A stretch of DNA of 64,000 nt from Chaenocephalus aceratus (Eukaryota > Chordata > Actinopteri > Perciformes > Channichthyidae), in contig CM043797.1 in the NCBI GenBank assembly GCA_023974075.1, forward strand, positions 14,742,178-14,806,177, given 5' to 3'. Positions 1-11,035 of the stretch are shown piece after piece. Under the pieces are notes generated by a model that saw only the letters and a list, made by a program, of their open reading frames with translations, did not search any database and was not told the origin of the DNA. A program made the translations under genes and the position numbers. Positions within the stretch are counted from its first letter, which is position 1. Every line of letters starts with the position of its first letter.

Positions 1-122
1 CCCTTGGTGGGTCTGTGTGCTTCGACACTACGATGCATGACAATAACAAAGTGTTCAAAATGCTACAACACCCTACTCTGATGAGTCATGTCTTCTCTCT
101 GATTACATAATGTGTTCCCCAG

Positions 123-3100
123 GGGGTACAGCTTGCGTGCTGAGCGGTCAGCCCTTTGACACAGCAAAGGTGAAGATGCAGACCTTCCCCACCCTGTACC
201 GCGGCTTCATCCACTGCTTCACATCCACTTTCAGACAGGTGGGCTTACGTGGTCTCTACAAAGGAACATCCCCAGCCCTTATAGCCAGCATCAGTGAGAA
301 CGCTGTGCTCTTCCTCAGTTATGGTCTCTGCCAGGATGTGATCCGATTTGTGTCCAGTATGGAGAAAGGGGCCCATCTCAGGTTTGACATTGACATTTCT
401 GTCTATTTGTTTGTGTTCACCGCTCTCTGTGGTGAGCAATATTTTCTATAATTCAGTGGTCCCTCCAGCTACACCCTGCATGTCACCTTGTACTATTGAA
501 AATTAACTGAGAGATAATCTCTAAAAAGATAATCCTTGGTTGCACACTAAAAAAGAACTTCATAACAGTGGTACTGCATGTACAAACATAAATGTTAACA
601 ATTAACCTTAAACCAATACATTGTTCTTTATTCTGTTAACCAAACCACTTTAATATTCTTGATTGCTGCGACTCTGCATGTCAAACTGTGAGCAGCATGA
701 GAACAGATAGTATAATATGACAAGGAATTCAGTGCTCATTGTAACTGGATGCAACAATATTACTCTCAGAAACTTTGTTGGAAAGTCATATCAGGCATGT
801 ACCCAGTAGCCAGTCCCTTGATATTTAATAACAGGTTGACTTTGTGTGCTGAACACTTTTCTTCGATAAGTAAATATAACCCTCTTAGAAAATTATCTTA
901 GGTACATTCCTAAGGCCCTTCTCCATTTAATGCACGTTGTTTTCAAAAACATACTGTGTATGAACAGATGATTTGATCTTAAAAGGACCTGACTTATCCT
1001 GAAGACCAAGGTTGATTGTTTACTATTCTTATTTTATTTCTTTTCACAGTGATATTCAGAAGGCATGCGCAGGGTCTTTATCCTCCATCTTTTCCTCCAT
1101 GGCACTTTGCCCCAGTGAGCTGGTGAAATGTCGCCTGCAGGCCATGCACGAAATGGAGGCATCTGGCAAGATAGCAATCGGCCAGAAAAGGTTGGTGTGA
1201 AAAAAATGACATATTGTAGAGAGCACAACATATATTTGAAGCCAATACCCTGTTGAGTGTTTTTTTTGGTGTGACTTCAGCACTGTGTGGACAGTAGTGA
1301 AGACTGTGTTGAAGACTGATGGCCCCTTGGGTTTCTACCAAGGACTCACATCCACCTTAGTGAGGGAGATACCAGGTTACTTCTGCTTCTTTGGGGCCTA
1401 TGAAATGTGTCGGACTAAATTTGCGCAGTATAAGGGCACGGACAAAGATAGTATAGGTATGATAATTATTGGTCATTCATCTTTCATGAGTTGTTTCATT
1501 ATTGCTGCATGTCCTTTTGTTTTTGTGATCTGCCCCCATGAAAATAATGTTGGTCTTTGCAGGTATTCTTCCCCTCATGTTCAGCGGTGGATTTGGAGGA
1601 GCTTGTCTCTGGTTGACGGTTTATCCCATTGACTGTGTGAAGTCCAGGATCCAGGTTTACTCTTTAGCTGGGAGGCAAGAGGGCTTCATGAAGACCTTCA
1701 TGGGTGTTATACGCACTGAGAGTAAGTTTTGAACGTACATACTCAAATAGAAATCCTTCAAGTTGGGTATGATTCTGAATGGCTGAAAAGTTATTAAATT
1801 CTCCCATTGATCTGTTGTCTTCTTAAATATAGGTTGCAAAGCTGACTGTTTTACATCATTATAATCAGTGTGCAAAAGAAAACAACTGTATCATTTGGCT
1901 TTTTGTGAACTACCGGTTCTGTAGAGAAAAGTGTTGACTCAAACACAAAACAGACTCGAGACTCTTCTCTCATTCGGTTCATAACCAGTTTAGAAATTCA
2001 AATCAGAAACAACCTCTTCAGAGACATAATTCTGCCCTTAAGAGGACAAAAAAAGGATTATCGAACTTTTGTTTTAATGCTGTTTCATTCTCTTATACAG
2101 TACCTCTGGGAAAAACAATGTTCTTTAAACACAGTGAGACTTGTGGTTTTACATTTCCAATATGCACTTTATTTTCTATACTGATAGAATAAACCTTTCA
2201 GGGAGTTGTTTTAGGTTGGCATTTTTGAGAGAAACGACGGAGTGACCGGCATCTGAAAGTATTACAAATTATTTACGCAGTATCTGTTCATGGCTGTAGT
2301 GTCTCATGTTGCAAGTAGATGTACATAATAAGAAAAAAGCTATCTGGAAATATTCAAATCATCCAATTGACACACATCAGATTTGTTAGACTTGAAAACG
2401 ACAATGAAGACACCATTGCATAACAAGTCGTAATACATGAATATTAGTATGTATAAAATAAAGGTTGTCCAGCATAAGAAGAGAATAGCTTGCAAATGTA
2501 GAGATTTGAATATTCTCCATGTACAACAACATTAAAGCTGTAAAAAAGTGAAAAACAAGTAAGCAAGAAAAAGGTAAGATTTATGAAGGAAGTGTACATG
2601 CTTAATGCACTTAGTCACAACCACATGCACTACCATCTGCACCATCTGTTGCCATGATGTGGAGGAAAACTTGGCGTCAGAGTGTATGAAACACGTCTAA
2701 TAATTGATTTAATACATTTAGAAGACAATACATTAAAAAGGCCAAAGCTTGACACTGTCATGATTATTGACATGTCACAAATGAAACTACCCTTACCAAT
2801 CACATGGATGGAGCTATAGGGAGGGCACTTCAATCAAATGTCACCATTTCTATGTGGGTTTTTGCAATATTGTTCGGGTCAAATCTGACCGTTTTACTAC
2901 TCTCATCAATCATACAAATATTGTGTTTTACACTTAATCGATTAAAGGCCTTATGATGTCCTCCACAGTAGGCCTTTGGACATGCACAATTGCTGATCAT
3001 CACTTTCACAGAATTTTGAGTGGTTAAATCAACTTTCTTAATCCTATTGTGTCAGAAACGACAGCCATAGGGAATAAATTATGTTCATCAATCAGATGGT

Positions 3101-3702
3101 ACACACCCACAAATCGACAACCATGTTCATTTTGGAATACATTTTCAGTGTCTATTCTATGTATTTTCACTGCCGTTGTTCGTGTAAACCAGTAGTCGGA
3201 GACATTATTCACAGCTTTAAAGGTTGTTAAATAAAATGTAGGGATGGTTATTTTTATTTTTTTGTTAATCTCAGAGCAGTTGAAACAGACAGGTCAAATT
3301 GGACCGGTCACCCCCAGAGGAAGGGTAGAGAAACGAACACAACAGGAGAGTTAAATAGTGGCAAACTTTTACACTTCAAGCCTCTTTTTGTAAGCAAAAA
3401 CTATAAAACTAGCTCTGAGTGTGTTAAAAGGAGAGCTGAAGAGAAAGGCTCTGAATGCACCACTGCTGGTATAACTGACACACTGTAGATGAATCTTGTT
3501 TCTAATTGGCCCGATTTGGGGGCCTGACTCCTCAGCGGGGAATGACCCGTGTGGCTGCTTCTCTCTCTCCTGTCCCACAGGCTTCACTGCTCTATACTCA
3601 GGCCTGACTCCCACCATGATACGCACCTTCCCTGCCAACGGAGCCCTCTTCCTGGCTTACGAGCTCAGTCGCAAGTTTATGATGGATACGGCTGGTTACT
3701 GA
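123..3702 (+). CDS. slc25a15: Mitochondrial ornithine transporter, 3' five exons (5' end outside window)
   Basis: Mitochondrial carrier family member that exchanges cytosolic ornithine for citrulline across the inner membrane in the urea cycle. Coding exons read as 123-381, 1050-1190, 1281-1456, 1563-1721 and 3581-3702, all with AG/GT borders and matching phases; the first exon enters 2 nt into a Gly codon, so the start codon lies upstream. All three carrier signatures are visible: PFDTAKVK in repeat 1, PSELVKCR in repeat 2 and YPIDCVKSR in repeat 3. The C-terminal part ([20 protein letters not shown]) closely follows vertebrate ORNT1. The 857 nt of coding sequence give about 285 residues of a roughly 300-residue family, with no frame break. 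The last intron (1722-3580) is much longer than the others. The paralogue SLC25A2 is a mammalian retrocopy, so slc25a15 is preferred; an a/b teleost suffix cannot be decided. Confidence 0.95.
2876..3311. repeat. Possible degenerate inverted-end element in last slc25a15 intron
   Basis: The segment is bounded by partly palindromic motifs, gggtcaaatctgacc at about 2876 and ggtcaaattggaccgg at about 3292, which resemble terminal motifs of piggyBac-like DNA elements. A short open frame on the - strand (3024-3212) lies between them but I do not recognise it. No target duplication was found. The call is tentative. Confidence 0.2.
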
Positions 3703-3851
3703 TGTGTCTCCACACACAGAAAGTATTGTGCTCAAACACTCTCTCATCCTTATGTCTTTTTTTAAATGAAATGACTTAGATTGTGTCTTAATGTTTGATT
3801 AAATGTCACTTAAAAATACTGAAAATACTTTTGGTATGGATGTATTTGAAT

Positions 3852-3857
3852 AATAAA
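3852..3857 (+). promoter_or_regulatory. Polyadenylation signal of slc25a15
   Basis: AATAAA about 150 nt after the slc25a15 stop codon; another AATAAA follows near 3895. No other gene on this strand is near enough to own them. Confidence 0.6.
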
Positions 3858-4110
3858 CACATTTTGTGCGGTGCTGGCCACAGTGATTAAAAAAAATAAA
3901 GCTTTAATCAGTATATCCACATGTATTAATGTAGTACTTTCCCTGTGAATATGTTTCAGTGAGGCCTGGTTTATACCTCACCACACATGATGACCTGAAG
4001 GCAGTTCAAGCCGTTCAGCTGTTCTGCTTGGCCATATTAATGATTACATTTACTCTAGAAGAACTCTGTTAACCTGACTAAAAGCTCATTATTTTTCACC
4101 TAATGTTGAG

Positions 4111-5151
4111 TTGGAATTCTATGGAAGCCCATTTCCGCCACTTGAAAAAAAATAAAATCCCCATGAAAAGTCATAATAATGAGATAAAAAGTCATAATTA
4201 TGAGATAAGGAGTGCGCGTGCGCTGCAGTGGCGCTGTCTTCAAAGGTCCCTTCATCACCTTGCTGCTCTCCACCATGCAAATGGCATCTAGTCCTAAATA
4301 AGGTAACTATTACAGGTGACTTTTGTAAATGTTAGATGTTACATAATAGCCTATATTGCAGCTAAACTACAACAATGCAGTTCAAAGCTTTGACATTACC
4401 TGTTATGAACTATAATGTATATGCCTATAGTTTTGTGGTAACGTTCACGGGTTAGAGTTAGGCTAGCAACTTACAGCAGCAGTATGCCTACACTATTGTC
4501 ATTAGTGGCGTGAACGTTCGACTTTCTTATCTCATAATTATGACTTTATCTCATAATTATGACTTTTATCTCATAATTATGACTTTTTATCTCTGTGACG
4601 AAGGTAACTTTGTCACTGATGGCTTCGGGCCTTGCATATGTGCACATGTGTATACAGTTTATATTATTGATTGATGTAGTGTTTATTGTATTTTATTTTG
4701 AAATGTGTTCCCCTTTCCCATGTCTGTTGCCATTGATTGTGTGCACCTGGTGCTCTGTGGTGTCTCCTCCCCCCTCACCTGTGTCCTGTTGGGTTGATTG
4801 GGTTGGGCATTTAGGCTCTGGGGTTTTGCTGTTTGGGAGAGAGTGTGTGTGAGATCCTTGTAGCTGCAGGCTGTGGTCAGGGAGAAACAGCAGGATTGAG
4901 GCTGTGTGTCATGTGTTCCTGACGTAATAAATGCCCACACCGGGTTGTATTTTGGACGTTCTGCCTCTGCCTCCTTACTTGGTCGGGCCGCTCAATTATC
5001 AGCGTCACAATCTCATTATTTCGACTTTCTTATCTCATAATTATGACTTTTTATCTCATAATTTCGACTTTCTTATCTCATAATTAGGACTTTTCATGGG
5101 AATTTAAAAAAAAAAATGTAAGTGGCGGAAATGGGCTTCCATAGAATTCAA
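4111..5151. mobile_element. MITE with 30-bp inverted ends and tctcataattatgac arrays
   Basis: The ends are inverted copies of each other: the motif ttctatggaagcccatttcc near 4117 is matched in reverse complement near 5126-5147, followed on both sides by gccactt and an A-rich stretch. Just inside each end are short arrays of a 15-bp unit (tctcataattatgac) in opposite orientation (about 4158-4208, and 4526-4588 with 5022-5092). There is no coding capacity. A 416-bp solo LTR is inserted inside, so the original MITE was about 620 bp. Confidence 0.75.
4594..5009 (+). mobile_element. Solo LTR of an LTR retrotransposon, nested in the MITE
   Basis: Begins TGTGACG and ends CGTCACA, flanked on both sides by the 5-bp direct repeat ATCTC (4589-4593 and 5010-5014). 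It contains AATAAA near 4926 in + orientation, as expected for an LTR R/U5 region. No internal retroviral sequence is present, so it is the product of LTR-LTR recombination. The 5-bp duplication fits Ty3/gypsy-type integrases. Confidence 0.8.
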
Positions 5152-5729
5152 TACAAAACGAGCAAAAAAATTAGATGCAATACAAATCTGACTAACAATG
5201 AAAGCATGTGCAACCACACAACCTCTTTAGCATTTCTTCTTGTTTTAACCTTCTGTTAAAAAGACTTCCTCACCACAAAAGGGTACTGTTTGCACTAACA
5301 TGGAGACCTCTAGCAACAGGAAAAAACATGCATGCATGTCAAATATCTGTTCAAAACCATACCTTTGTTACATTAATTGTAAATTATATTAAGTTGTATT
5401 TTAGAGTTTGGAATAAAGACAAAAAGCTCTTGAACGAGGCTGTGGCCTGACATGAAGTTTCGTAACAGTAAAACTACAAAAAATAGGAGTAAGTGATATT
5501 CTTTCTGGAAATAAATGCAGCTGCTAAGAAATGATGGTGAAATCTACAGTATAACAAATTTGGCTTGAGAGCTCTATAGTCTTTATTCAGCTTTTGTTAT
5601 TTTTTCCCATTTAAAAAAAACTCACAAATTGATCAAGATTGCACCAAACCCATACACTTCCATACATTTTACAAGAGGTCAAAGTGAGCCTGTTGTCTAT
5701 TGTGGTGAACAACTGAACCAGATTCACAT
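5152..5729. other. Intergenic sequence with no recognised feature
   Basis: AT-rich sequence between two MITEs. Only a short chance frame (5208-5450) is present, with no splice sites, family resemblance or repeat structure that I can support. Confidence 0.5.
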
Positions 5730-6799
5730 GGGCTGAAGTCGAATAGTCCATTTAGCTTAGGAACCTTCCTAAAGGAGTGAAATGACCCGGAAGTCCCTCA
5801 GTGGCAGCCATGATAAGTGCCGTTCGAATTCTCTAGAATGATGAGAATGATAGGAAAGGAGGTTTCAAACTTCCTTTATAACCTCCTTTAGCTTAGGAAC
5901 CACTGGACCTCCCTAACCGACAGGAGAAGCGAAAATGCTGCCCCACAATGCCTTGCGGCCGCAGCATTTGCCGTCACTCAACAGTCGGCCGTTCACGGAA
6001 ACAACCGATTATGACCGAGAAATGATATCATGAAAGTTACGGTGCTTATTAAGCATTTTAAAACATAGGTGGTAAGTTGCCAAAGTGCTTTGTTTTGAAC
6101 GTTCATCAGTATTATAATCAAAAAGAGAAATATGAACGTTAGTTTTTACTGAAATTATCAAATAAAGTCAACATTTCACAGTCTTCACTGAGCTGTGTGG
6201 AGTTTGTTCAACTTTTAAAAGATGTTTGAATGGTGCTATACACAGTGATAGATGTTAAGGACTAACGTTTATAATAAATACATTTGTATTGATTTTAAGA
6301 TCTTTAGTTCATACAATCATACGTATTGGGATCATTGGTATTAATGTGGACCGGAGGGAGAGGGTGACGAGCAGAAGTTTCACTTTTCTTTTTATTTCAA
6401 TTCCAACTTTGGTCATGAAGAATATGTTTCTCTGTTGTCCACGTTCATAAAGCAAAGCAACAGCATCAGAGCACGGTGCAGAGTCTCAAGATGACTTTAC
6501 AGTAGTCCCTCGTTCTTATTAAACATCCATGTTGTAGTCCGCTGTATAGAAAACTGTAGTTTCCATAGTTCCCCCACAGCAGCAGACGCACATTCATGAC
6601 GTCCGCTGGCGTATCATAAACACGTCGGATAGTGAAAGTGCATTCGGATTCTCTAAAGTACCGCAGTCTCTTCTCCTAAGTCCTTTTGAATTCTCCTGTC
6701 CACTATCCCTTAACCCCGTGACGTTTCACTCAGAGGTCAAGGAATAGACGATAGGGTTAGAACTTAGGAGCTGATCTTTGGACTATTCGACTGCAGCCC
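5730..6799. mobile_element. Harbinger-like MITE, about 1.07 kb
   Basis: Terminal inverted repeats of 20 bp with one mismatch (GGGCTGNAGTCGAATAGTCC) at 5730-5749 and 6780-6799. Subterminal sequence is also partly symmetrical (gcttaggaacc, cctcctttag). There is no open frame of interest. The end sequence resembles the many non-autonomous PIF/Harbinger or ISL2EU-type elements of fish; the superfamily is an inference because I cannot fix the target duplication. Confidence 0.65.
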
Positions 6800-6901
6800 T
6801 GGACTCATCATGAAGCCTACTGCAGTGTGCAACTGTCATGTGATGAAGTATCATGTGGTGGTCCTTTAAAGACACCTCACTGAGAAATGATGGTAACCAG
6901 C

Positions 6902-7434
6902 CAACCCAGTCTCATGGCATTTCGTGTTCACCAACACGATTTTTAATCTATTGATTCGTGTTCACCATCACGATTTTCCCCTTTTTTTCGTGTTGCACAG
7001 CACGATTTTAAAGCAATGTATTTCTACTGGTAATGTGTTTCGTGCCTGCAGGCTGCAGCACGTCTTTTTCTCCGGTCGGGTCGTGGAAGACCGGAAGCTG
7101 TGTGGTTCATAAAAACATGTTCTTACTCAATATCAAGCCACAGTTATTGCTTTTATTTTAAATCGTATCATTTCGGACTTTTGTTGCCGTCTGTGAGGAA
7201 AATAAATGGGGCTCAGAGCCTCAGAATACTGAAATCTGTATTTTTTAAATCTTTTTTTCCTTCTAATTTGTTATTCTTTTCAAAATAACACACTGTTATT
7301 TACTCACCAATAACACACAATTATCCTTGCTTTTATTTATTGGTTTAATTCCATAATCTCTGGCTTTTTTGGCATCCATCAGGAACTGAATTTCAAAATA
7401 AAAATAACCGGAAACAGACGTAGGCATTTCGAGC
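6902..7434 (+). repeat. Left terminal inverted repeat of the 6.4-kb element
   Basis: The outer 120 bp hold three iterated imperfect palindromes built on CGTGTT and CACGA halves (near 6923, 6958 and 6989), each followed by a T-rich spacer. The rest of the arm is AT-rich. The arm matches 12743-13278 in reverse complement with scattered substitutions. Confidence 0.75.
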
Positions 7435-8669
7435 GATTACCCAAGATCCTCAGCTATGTTTTAAGCTCGCTGATTGGATGTTTTAGCCGCAATGCATGCT
7501 GGGATTTGGTGTTTATATGATATGAAATCCGGAAAACATTTTAAAAGAATAAAAGAATAATTAATTCCGAGTGCTCTTGATTTTCTCTTTGAAAGTCATC
7601 ACATAACGGCATTGTAATACACGGTTCGGCTGCATTACATATTACAGATCTGCCGTAGTTCTTTATTTAGAGAGCCCTGATGAGAAGACCTTTGGAAAAA
7701 CTGGAAGAAATGCCGCCGAAACTGAATACTTGACGTGGATCATAAATATATCAACAATTAAACAACATCTTCAATTTCTCTTCACACAATACGTCTCCTT
7801 GCAGTATCAACACTAATTCGGCTGACTTTTGCATTTGATCTAATTCGTAGATAAGCTACCATAAGGGTGGACAGCTGATATAAAAGGACTGTAGTTTTTA
7901 AAGATATTACTGATTTTCTTTGAATGTAAGAATGTAAATACTGAGTCTGAAATAGTATAGCAATATGCTGTAAAATTATGTGAAAGCATGCATAAAACTA
8001 CACATCTTCAGATGTTGTACATACCGAGGGGTGAGAACCAGAGGGGCGTAAGTGACATTTGACCAACTTTACAGGAGAGCCAAAACAAAAAAACTACCAT
8101 ACTTTGTCTTGACTTTGTTTATTAAATTCAATCTTTAATATGAAAACTTCATAAACATGTGGATGACAATATACTTAATGAACAATATTTTGACTTTCAT
8201 TGAAAAAAATATTCTTCTATCTTTTTTTATTCGGAAGAAAGTCACATGCGCCTTTTTGGAACTAAGATTTTATCTCATAAACTAAGAAAAAGGGCGTATC
8301 TGATCAAAATAGGAAAAAGGCTTTACATTTATGAGTTAAAAAGTAACAGTAATCAATTGTTATAATAACAATATTATATGAAAATATCCTTATATCATAT
8401 TAGTTCATTGAATGTAATTATTTAAAAAAACAAAACATTAATAACCATTTTGCCAAATAGTTAATTGTTTAGCCATTTCCCCAAATAACCAATTGAAAAT
8501 AGGCTACAGAGTCCATTGTGATCATATCAAATATCAATATCACATTAGTTCACTGAATAACAATACATTACATTAAACCTGGCCTAATAACTGTTTGGCA
8601 AATCAAAAACTACTTTAGAACATTGTATAGCAATATAATTATATACGACAACAGCATATTTCATGCAGA

Positions 8670-8997
8670 TCATGTACGTTTCAGATTGATTTGAAAGGAC
8701 ATATAGCCTACTCTGCCTGAATGACTTGCAAAGACTGGTATAGTCCACTTAGGAGTGAGGGATACTCCCATTTGTGTGAGTACGTCTTTCTTTTTCACAG
8801 CAGTGATCCCAAGTGGACCTGTGTGCATCTTCTTTGGTTCAATTGCATGAGCACCTCTGGTCTCCTGCTTTCCAACTTGCAGCTCATATTTGAACTGAGT
8901 CCTTTTTGGATCCTCTTTTGTGTAGCACAGGCACAGCCATTTCATTTTCTGCCAACTAACTGTTCGTCCCTCTGTGTCTTTGGTTCTGTTTCGGACC
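8670..8997 (-). pseudogene. Transposase fragment, C-terminal part
   Basis: Continuation of the same - strand transposase beyond the inserted hAT element. The frame includes KWLCLCYTKEDP, FKYELQVGKQETRG and AVKKKDVL near its end, which fits the conserved C-terminal lysine-rich KKKDL motif known in this type of transposase. It is frameshifted relative to the part at 9590-10061. Confidence 0.45.
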
Positions 8998-9005
8998 GTA
9001 TGTTG

Positions 9006-9581
9006 TAGGGCTGTGCAATTAATCGTATTTTAATCTCGATTTTGGCTTGAAACGAGGTCCCCCCCGCCCCCCTGTTGACAGTTCACGAGCGTGCCCCCTC
9101 GACTTCATCCACCATATCACAGTCATCAATTAAGGACACGCTTTACAGTGCCACGGCCTACTCAACCAGCTCGCAAGGACACAAAGATATAACACATGCC
9201 ATCACATTCTACATAGCTAAAGACATGTGCCCAGTTAGCACGGTTAGCAACCAGGGGTTTAAGCAACTGCTAGTGGCTAACACTATGGACAAGCGTTACG
9301 CCATGCCATCTCGGCATCATTTCACCAGATCTGCACTGCCTGCCCTATATGACAAATGCCGTGGGGAATTTAAAAAAGATGTGGCTTCAGCTGAATACTT
9401 TGCAGTTGAGTTATACTTAAAGTTCAGGGTAATCAACTGTTAAAAAGATACTGTTCAAATTATTATTATTTTTTTTTTAAGTTCAATATGTTTTCAAAGT
9501 CAATGAATAATCGTATTTAATAATCGTGATATCAATATTGACCAAAATAATCGTGATTATGATTTTTGCCATAATCGAGCA
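9006..9581 (+). mobile_element. hAT deletion derivative
   Basis: Starts TAGGGCTGTGCAATTAATCG and ends with the mirrored ATAATCGAGCA typical of a very common fish hAT family. Flanks gtatgttg (8998-9005) and gcgtgttg (9582-9589) are a degraded 8-bp duplication with two mismatches. It keeps one piece of transposase. Confidence 0.75.
9075..9443 (+). pseudogene. hAT (ZBED1-like) transposase fragment
   Basis: The frame contains SSIKDTLYSATAYSTSSQ, ITFYIAKDMCPVSTVSNQGF and HHFTRSALPALYDKCRGE, which match the segment just after the BED zinc finger of ZBED1/ZBED4-like hAT transposases. The BED finger, RNase H-fold catalytic region and C-terminal dimerisation domain are missing, so it cannot be active. 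Confidence 0.7.
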
Positions 9582-9589
9582 GCGTGTTG

Positions 9590-10061
9590 TGAGAAGGACT
9601 TGAAATCCAGAAAGTCACTGTTCCCAAGCTCAATCACCTTCTATGGCATGTTCCTCCTTGCCATCCTCACAACAGTGTAGTACCCCTCCGAACTGTACAC
9701 AGGCCCTTTTTTTCTGTCGGTCTCAATGGCTGCATGAATACGGTCACATTCCATCTTGCTGTGTCCAGACTCCATGAATGGAGATGGGCAAGGTGTTGAC
9801 TGCATGGAGACACATTGCACTAAAACCAGCATTACTGCTCTGCCCACCACATGTGTCAGAGTACAGCACCACATGCTCAGTACCTGAAAGAGTTGACAGA
9901 TACTGGAACATGCGTGCTGATCTCTGATGAGTTGAATTCTCTGTTGAAGATGGATCTGTAGAAACTAAGTTTCCTTTGTCATTCAGCATTGACTTTGAAT
10001 CCTGGATTATTTCATTCTCTTCATCAAGCTCTTCTGCATCTTGAAATAAGCTTAGTAACAC
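9590..10061 (-). pseudogene. Transposase fragment, N-terminal/central part (DDE-like)
   Basis: Overlapping - strand frames carry motifs typical of a widespread but poorly named animal transposase family: YSDTCGGQ (likely a catalytic Asp context), FSAMCLHAVNTLP, then MESGHSKMECDRIHAAIE. The frame changes between 9744 and 9874, so the gene is frameshifted. The upstream end is cut by the hAT element beginning at 10063, and the downstream end by the hAT element ending at 9581. Confidence 0.55.
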
Positions 10062-10062
10062 T

Positions 10063-11035
10063 CAGGGGCGGCCGGTGCTGTAGGCTAGGGAACGCTAAGC
10101 CTTCCCAAATATTTGTGTCACTGCATCCTGGTAAAATAAAAATATAATGTATAATGTTTGTGTCTTTGACATTAGCACTGCTATGCAGCCACCTGTGCCC
10201 TGTACTACGAAGCCAGTTCAAACCCTGGATATGTTTGAGTTATCTAAACTAACCCTAACAAACGAGATCTCGACGCTGGTTAATATCAAGTCGCCAGGAC
10301 TTCTCTCACCCGCTGAGAGCGCGTTCACGTGAAAGGGGTGGGGTTAGCAACATTTGACCAATCACAAACAGGGACAAGTGTACTGACAGCGCAGCGTCAT
10401 ACTTCATTAATGAAAAGTAAACTAATATTAGACAAATATGAACTTTAAAGTTCATATTTGTCTAATATTAGTCATCCATGACTTAAACATAATAATCCAG
10501 GATACAAGCCACCTGCAAGGTGAATACAGAATAACTGGTTACAAAATAAATAAACTACAGAGTGTTTGAAAGCGTAACAGTTTTATGATATCACTGCCCC
10601 ATCTTAGACACGAGTGGATCTGACTTTACTTACATTTGACTTGAGTGTTTCGTCAACCTAATGTGTTGCTTAAAATAATACTTCTGCATACAGTATGTGA
10701 CACTGTGAGTGTTGCACGGCCAGATACGGCTCAGCTGACTCAGATAAGGAGATAATATAGGCTATGATATTATATGATTGATGATCTGATTGAATGTGAT
10801 ATGAATGATAAGTGCGACACGTCGGCGTCTTCTCTGCATACAGCAGTTTAAACTGTATTTCCTTTATCCTGTAATATGACTTGATAGATTTAAACTCCGC
10901 ACACTGAGCTCTGATTGGTCAGCAGGCGGTGCTTTCACTGAGTTGATCTCTTTTCTATAGACGCCGGAGGCGGGCAGCGTCAGGTAAAAAAAGTGATTTA
11001 GCCTTCCCAAACCTGAGCCTCACGCGCTGCCTATG
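10063..11035. mobile_element. hAT-type non-autonomous element, 973 bp
   Basis: Exact 8-bp target duplication GTAACACT (10055-10062 and 11036-11043). The element starts CAGGGGCGGCCGG, with an imperfect inverted end sharing the ggctaa/cttccc block with its other terminus (CTGCCTATG). No transposase is present. It sits in the transposase gene of the surrounding 3.35-kb element and contains the 52-bp palindrome. Confidence 0.75.
10421..10472. repeat. 52-bp perfect palindrome
   Basis: The sequence reads the same on both strands over all 52 bases, centred on TTTAAA at about 10444-10449, with 23-bp outer arms starting actaatattagacaaatatg. No spacer separates the arms. It lies inside the 973-bp hAT element. 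Confidence 0.9.

Noticed and set aside
3024..3212. - strand ORF in the slc25a15 intron as a host gene
   Set aside because: Only 62 codons, no recognised domain, no splice context; at best a relic of an old DNA element.
4158..5092. CRISPR-like array of tctcataattatgac repeats
   Set aside because: Units are adjacent without unique spacers, in opposite orientations inside a MITE, in a vertebrate genome.
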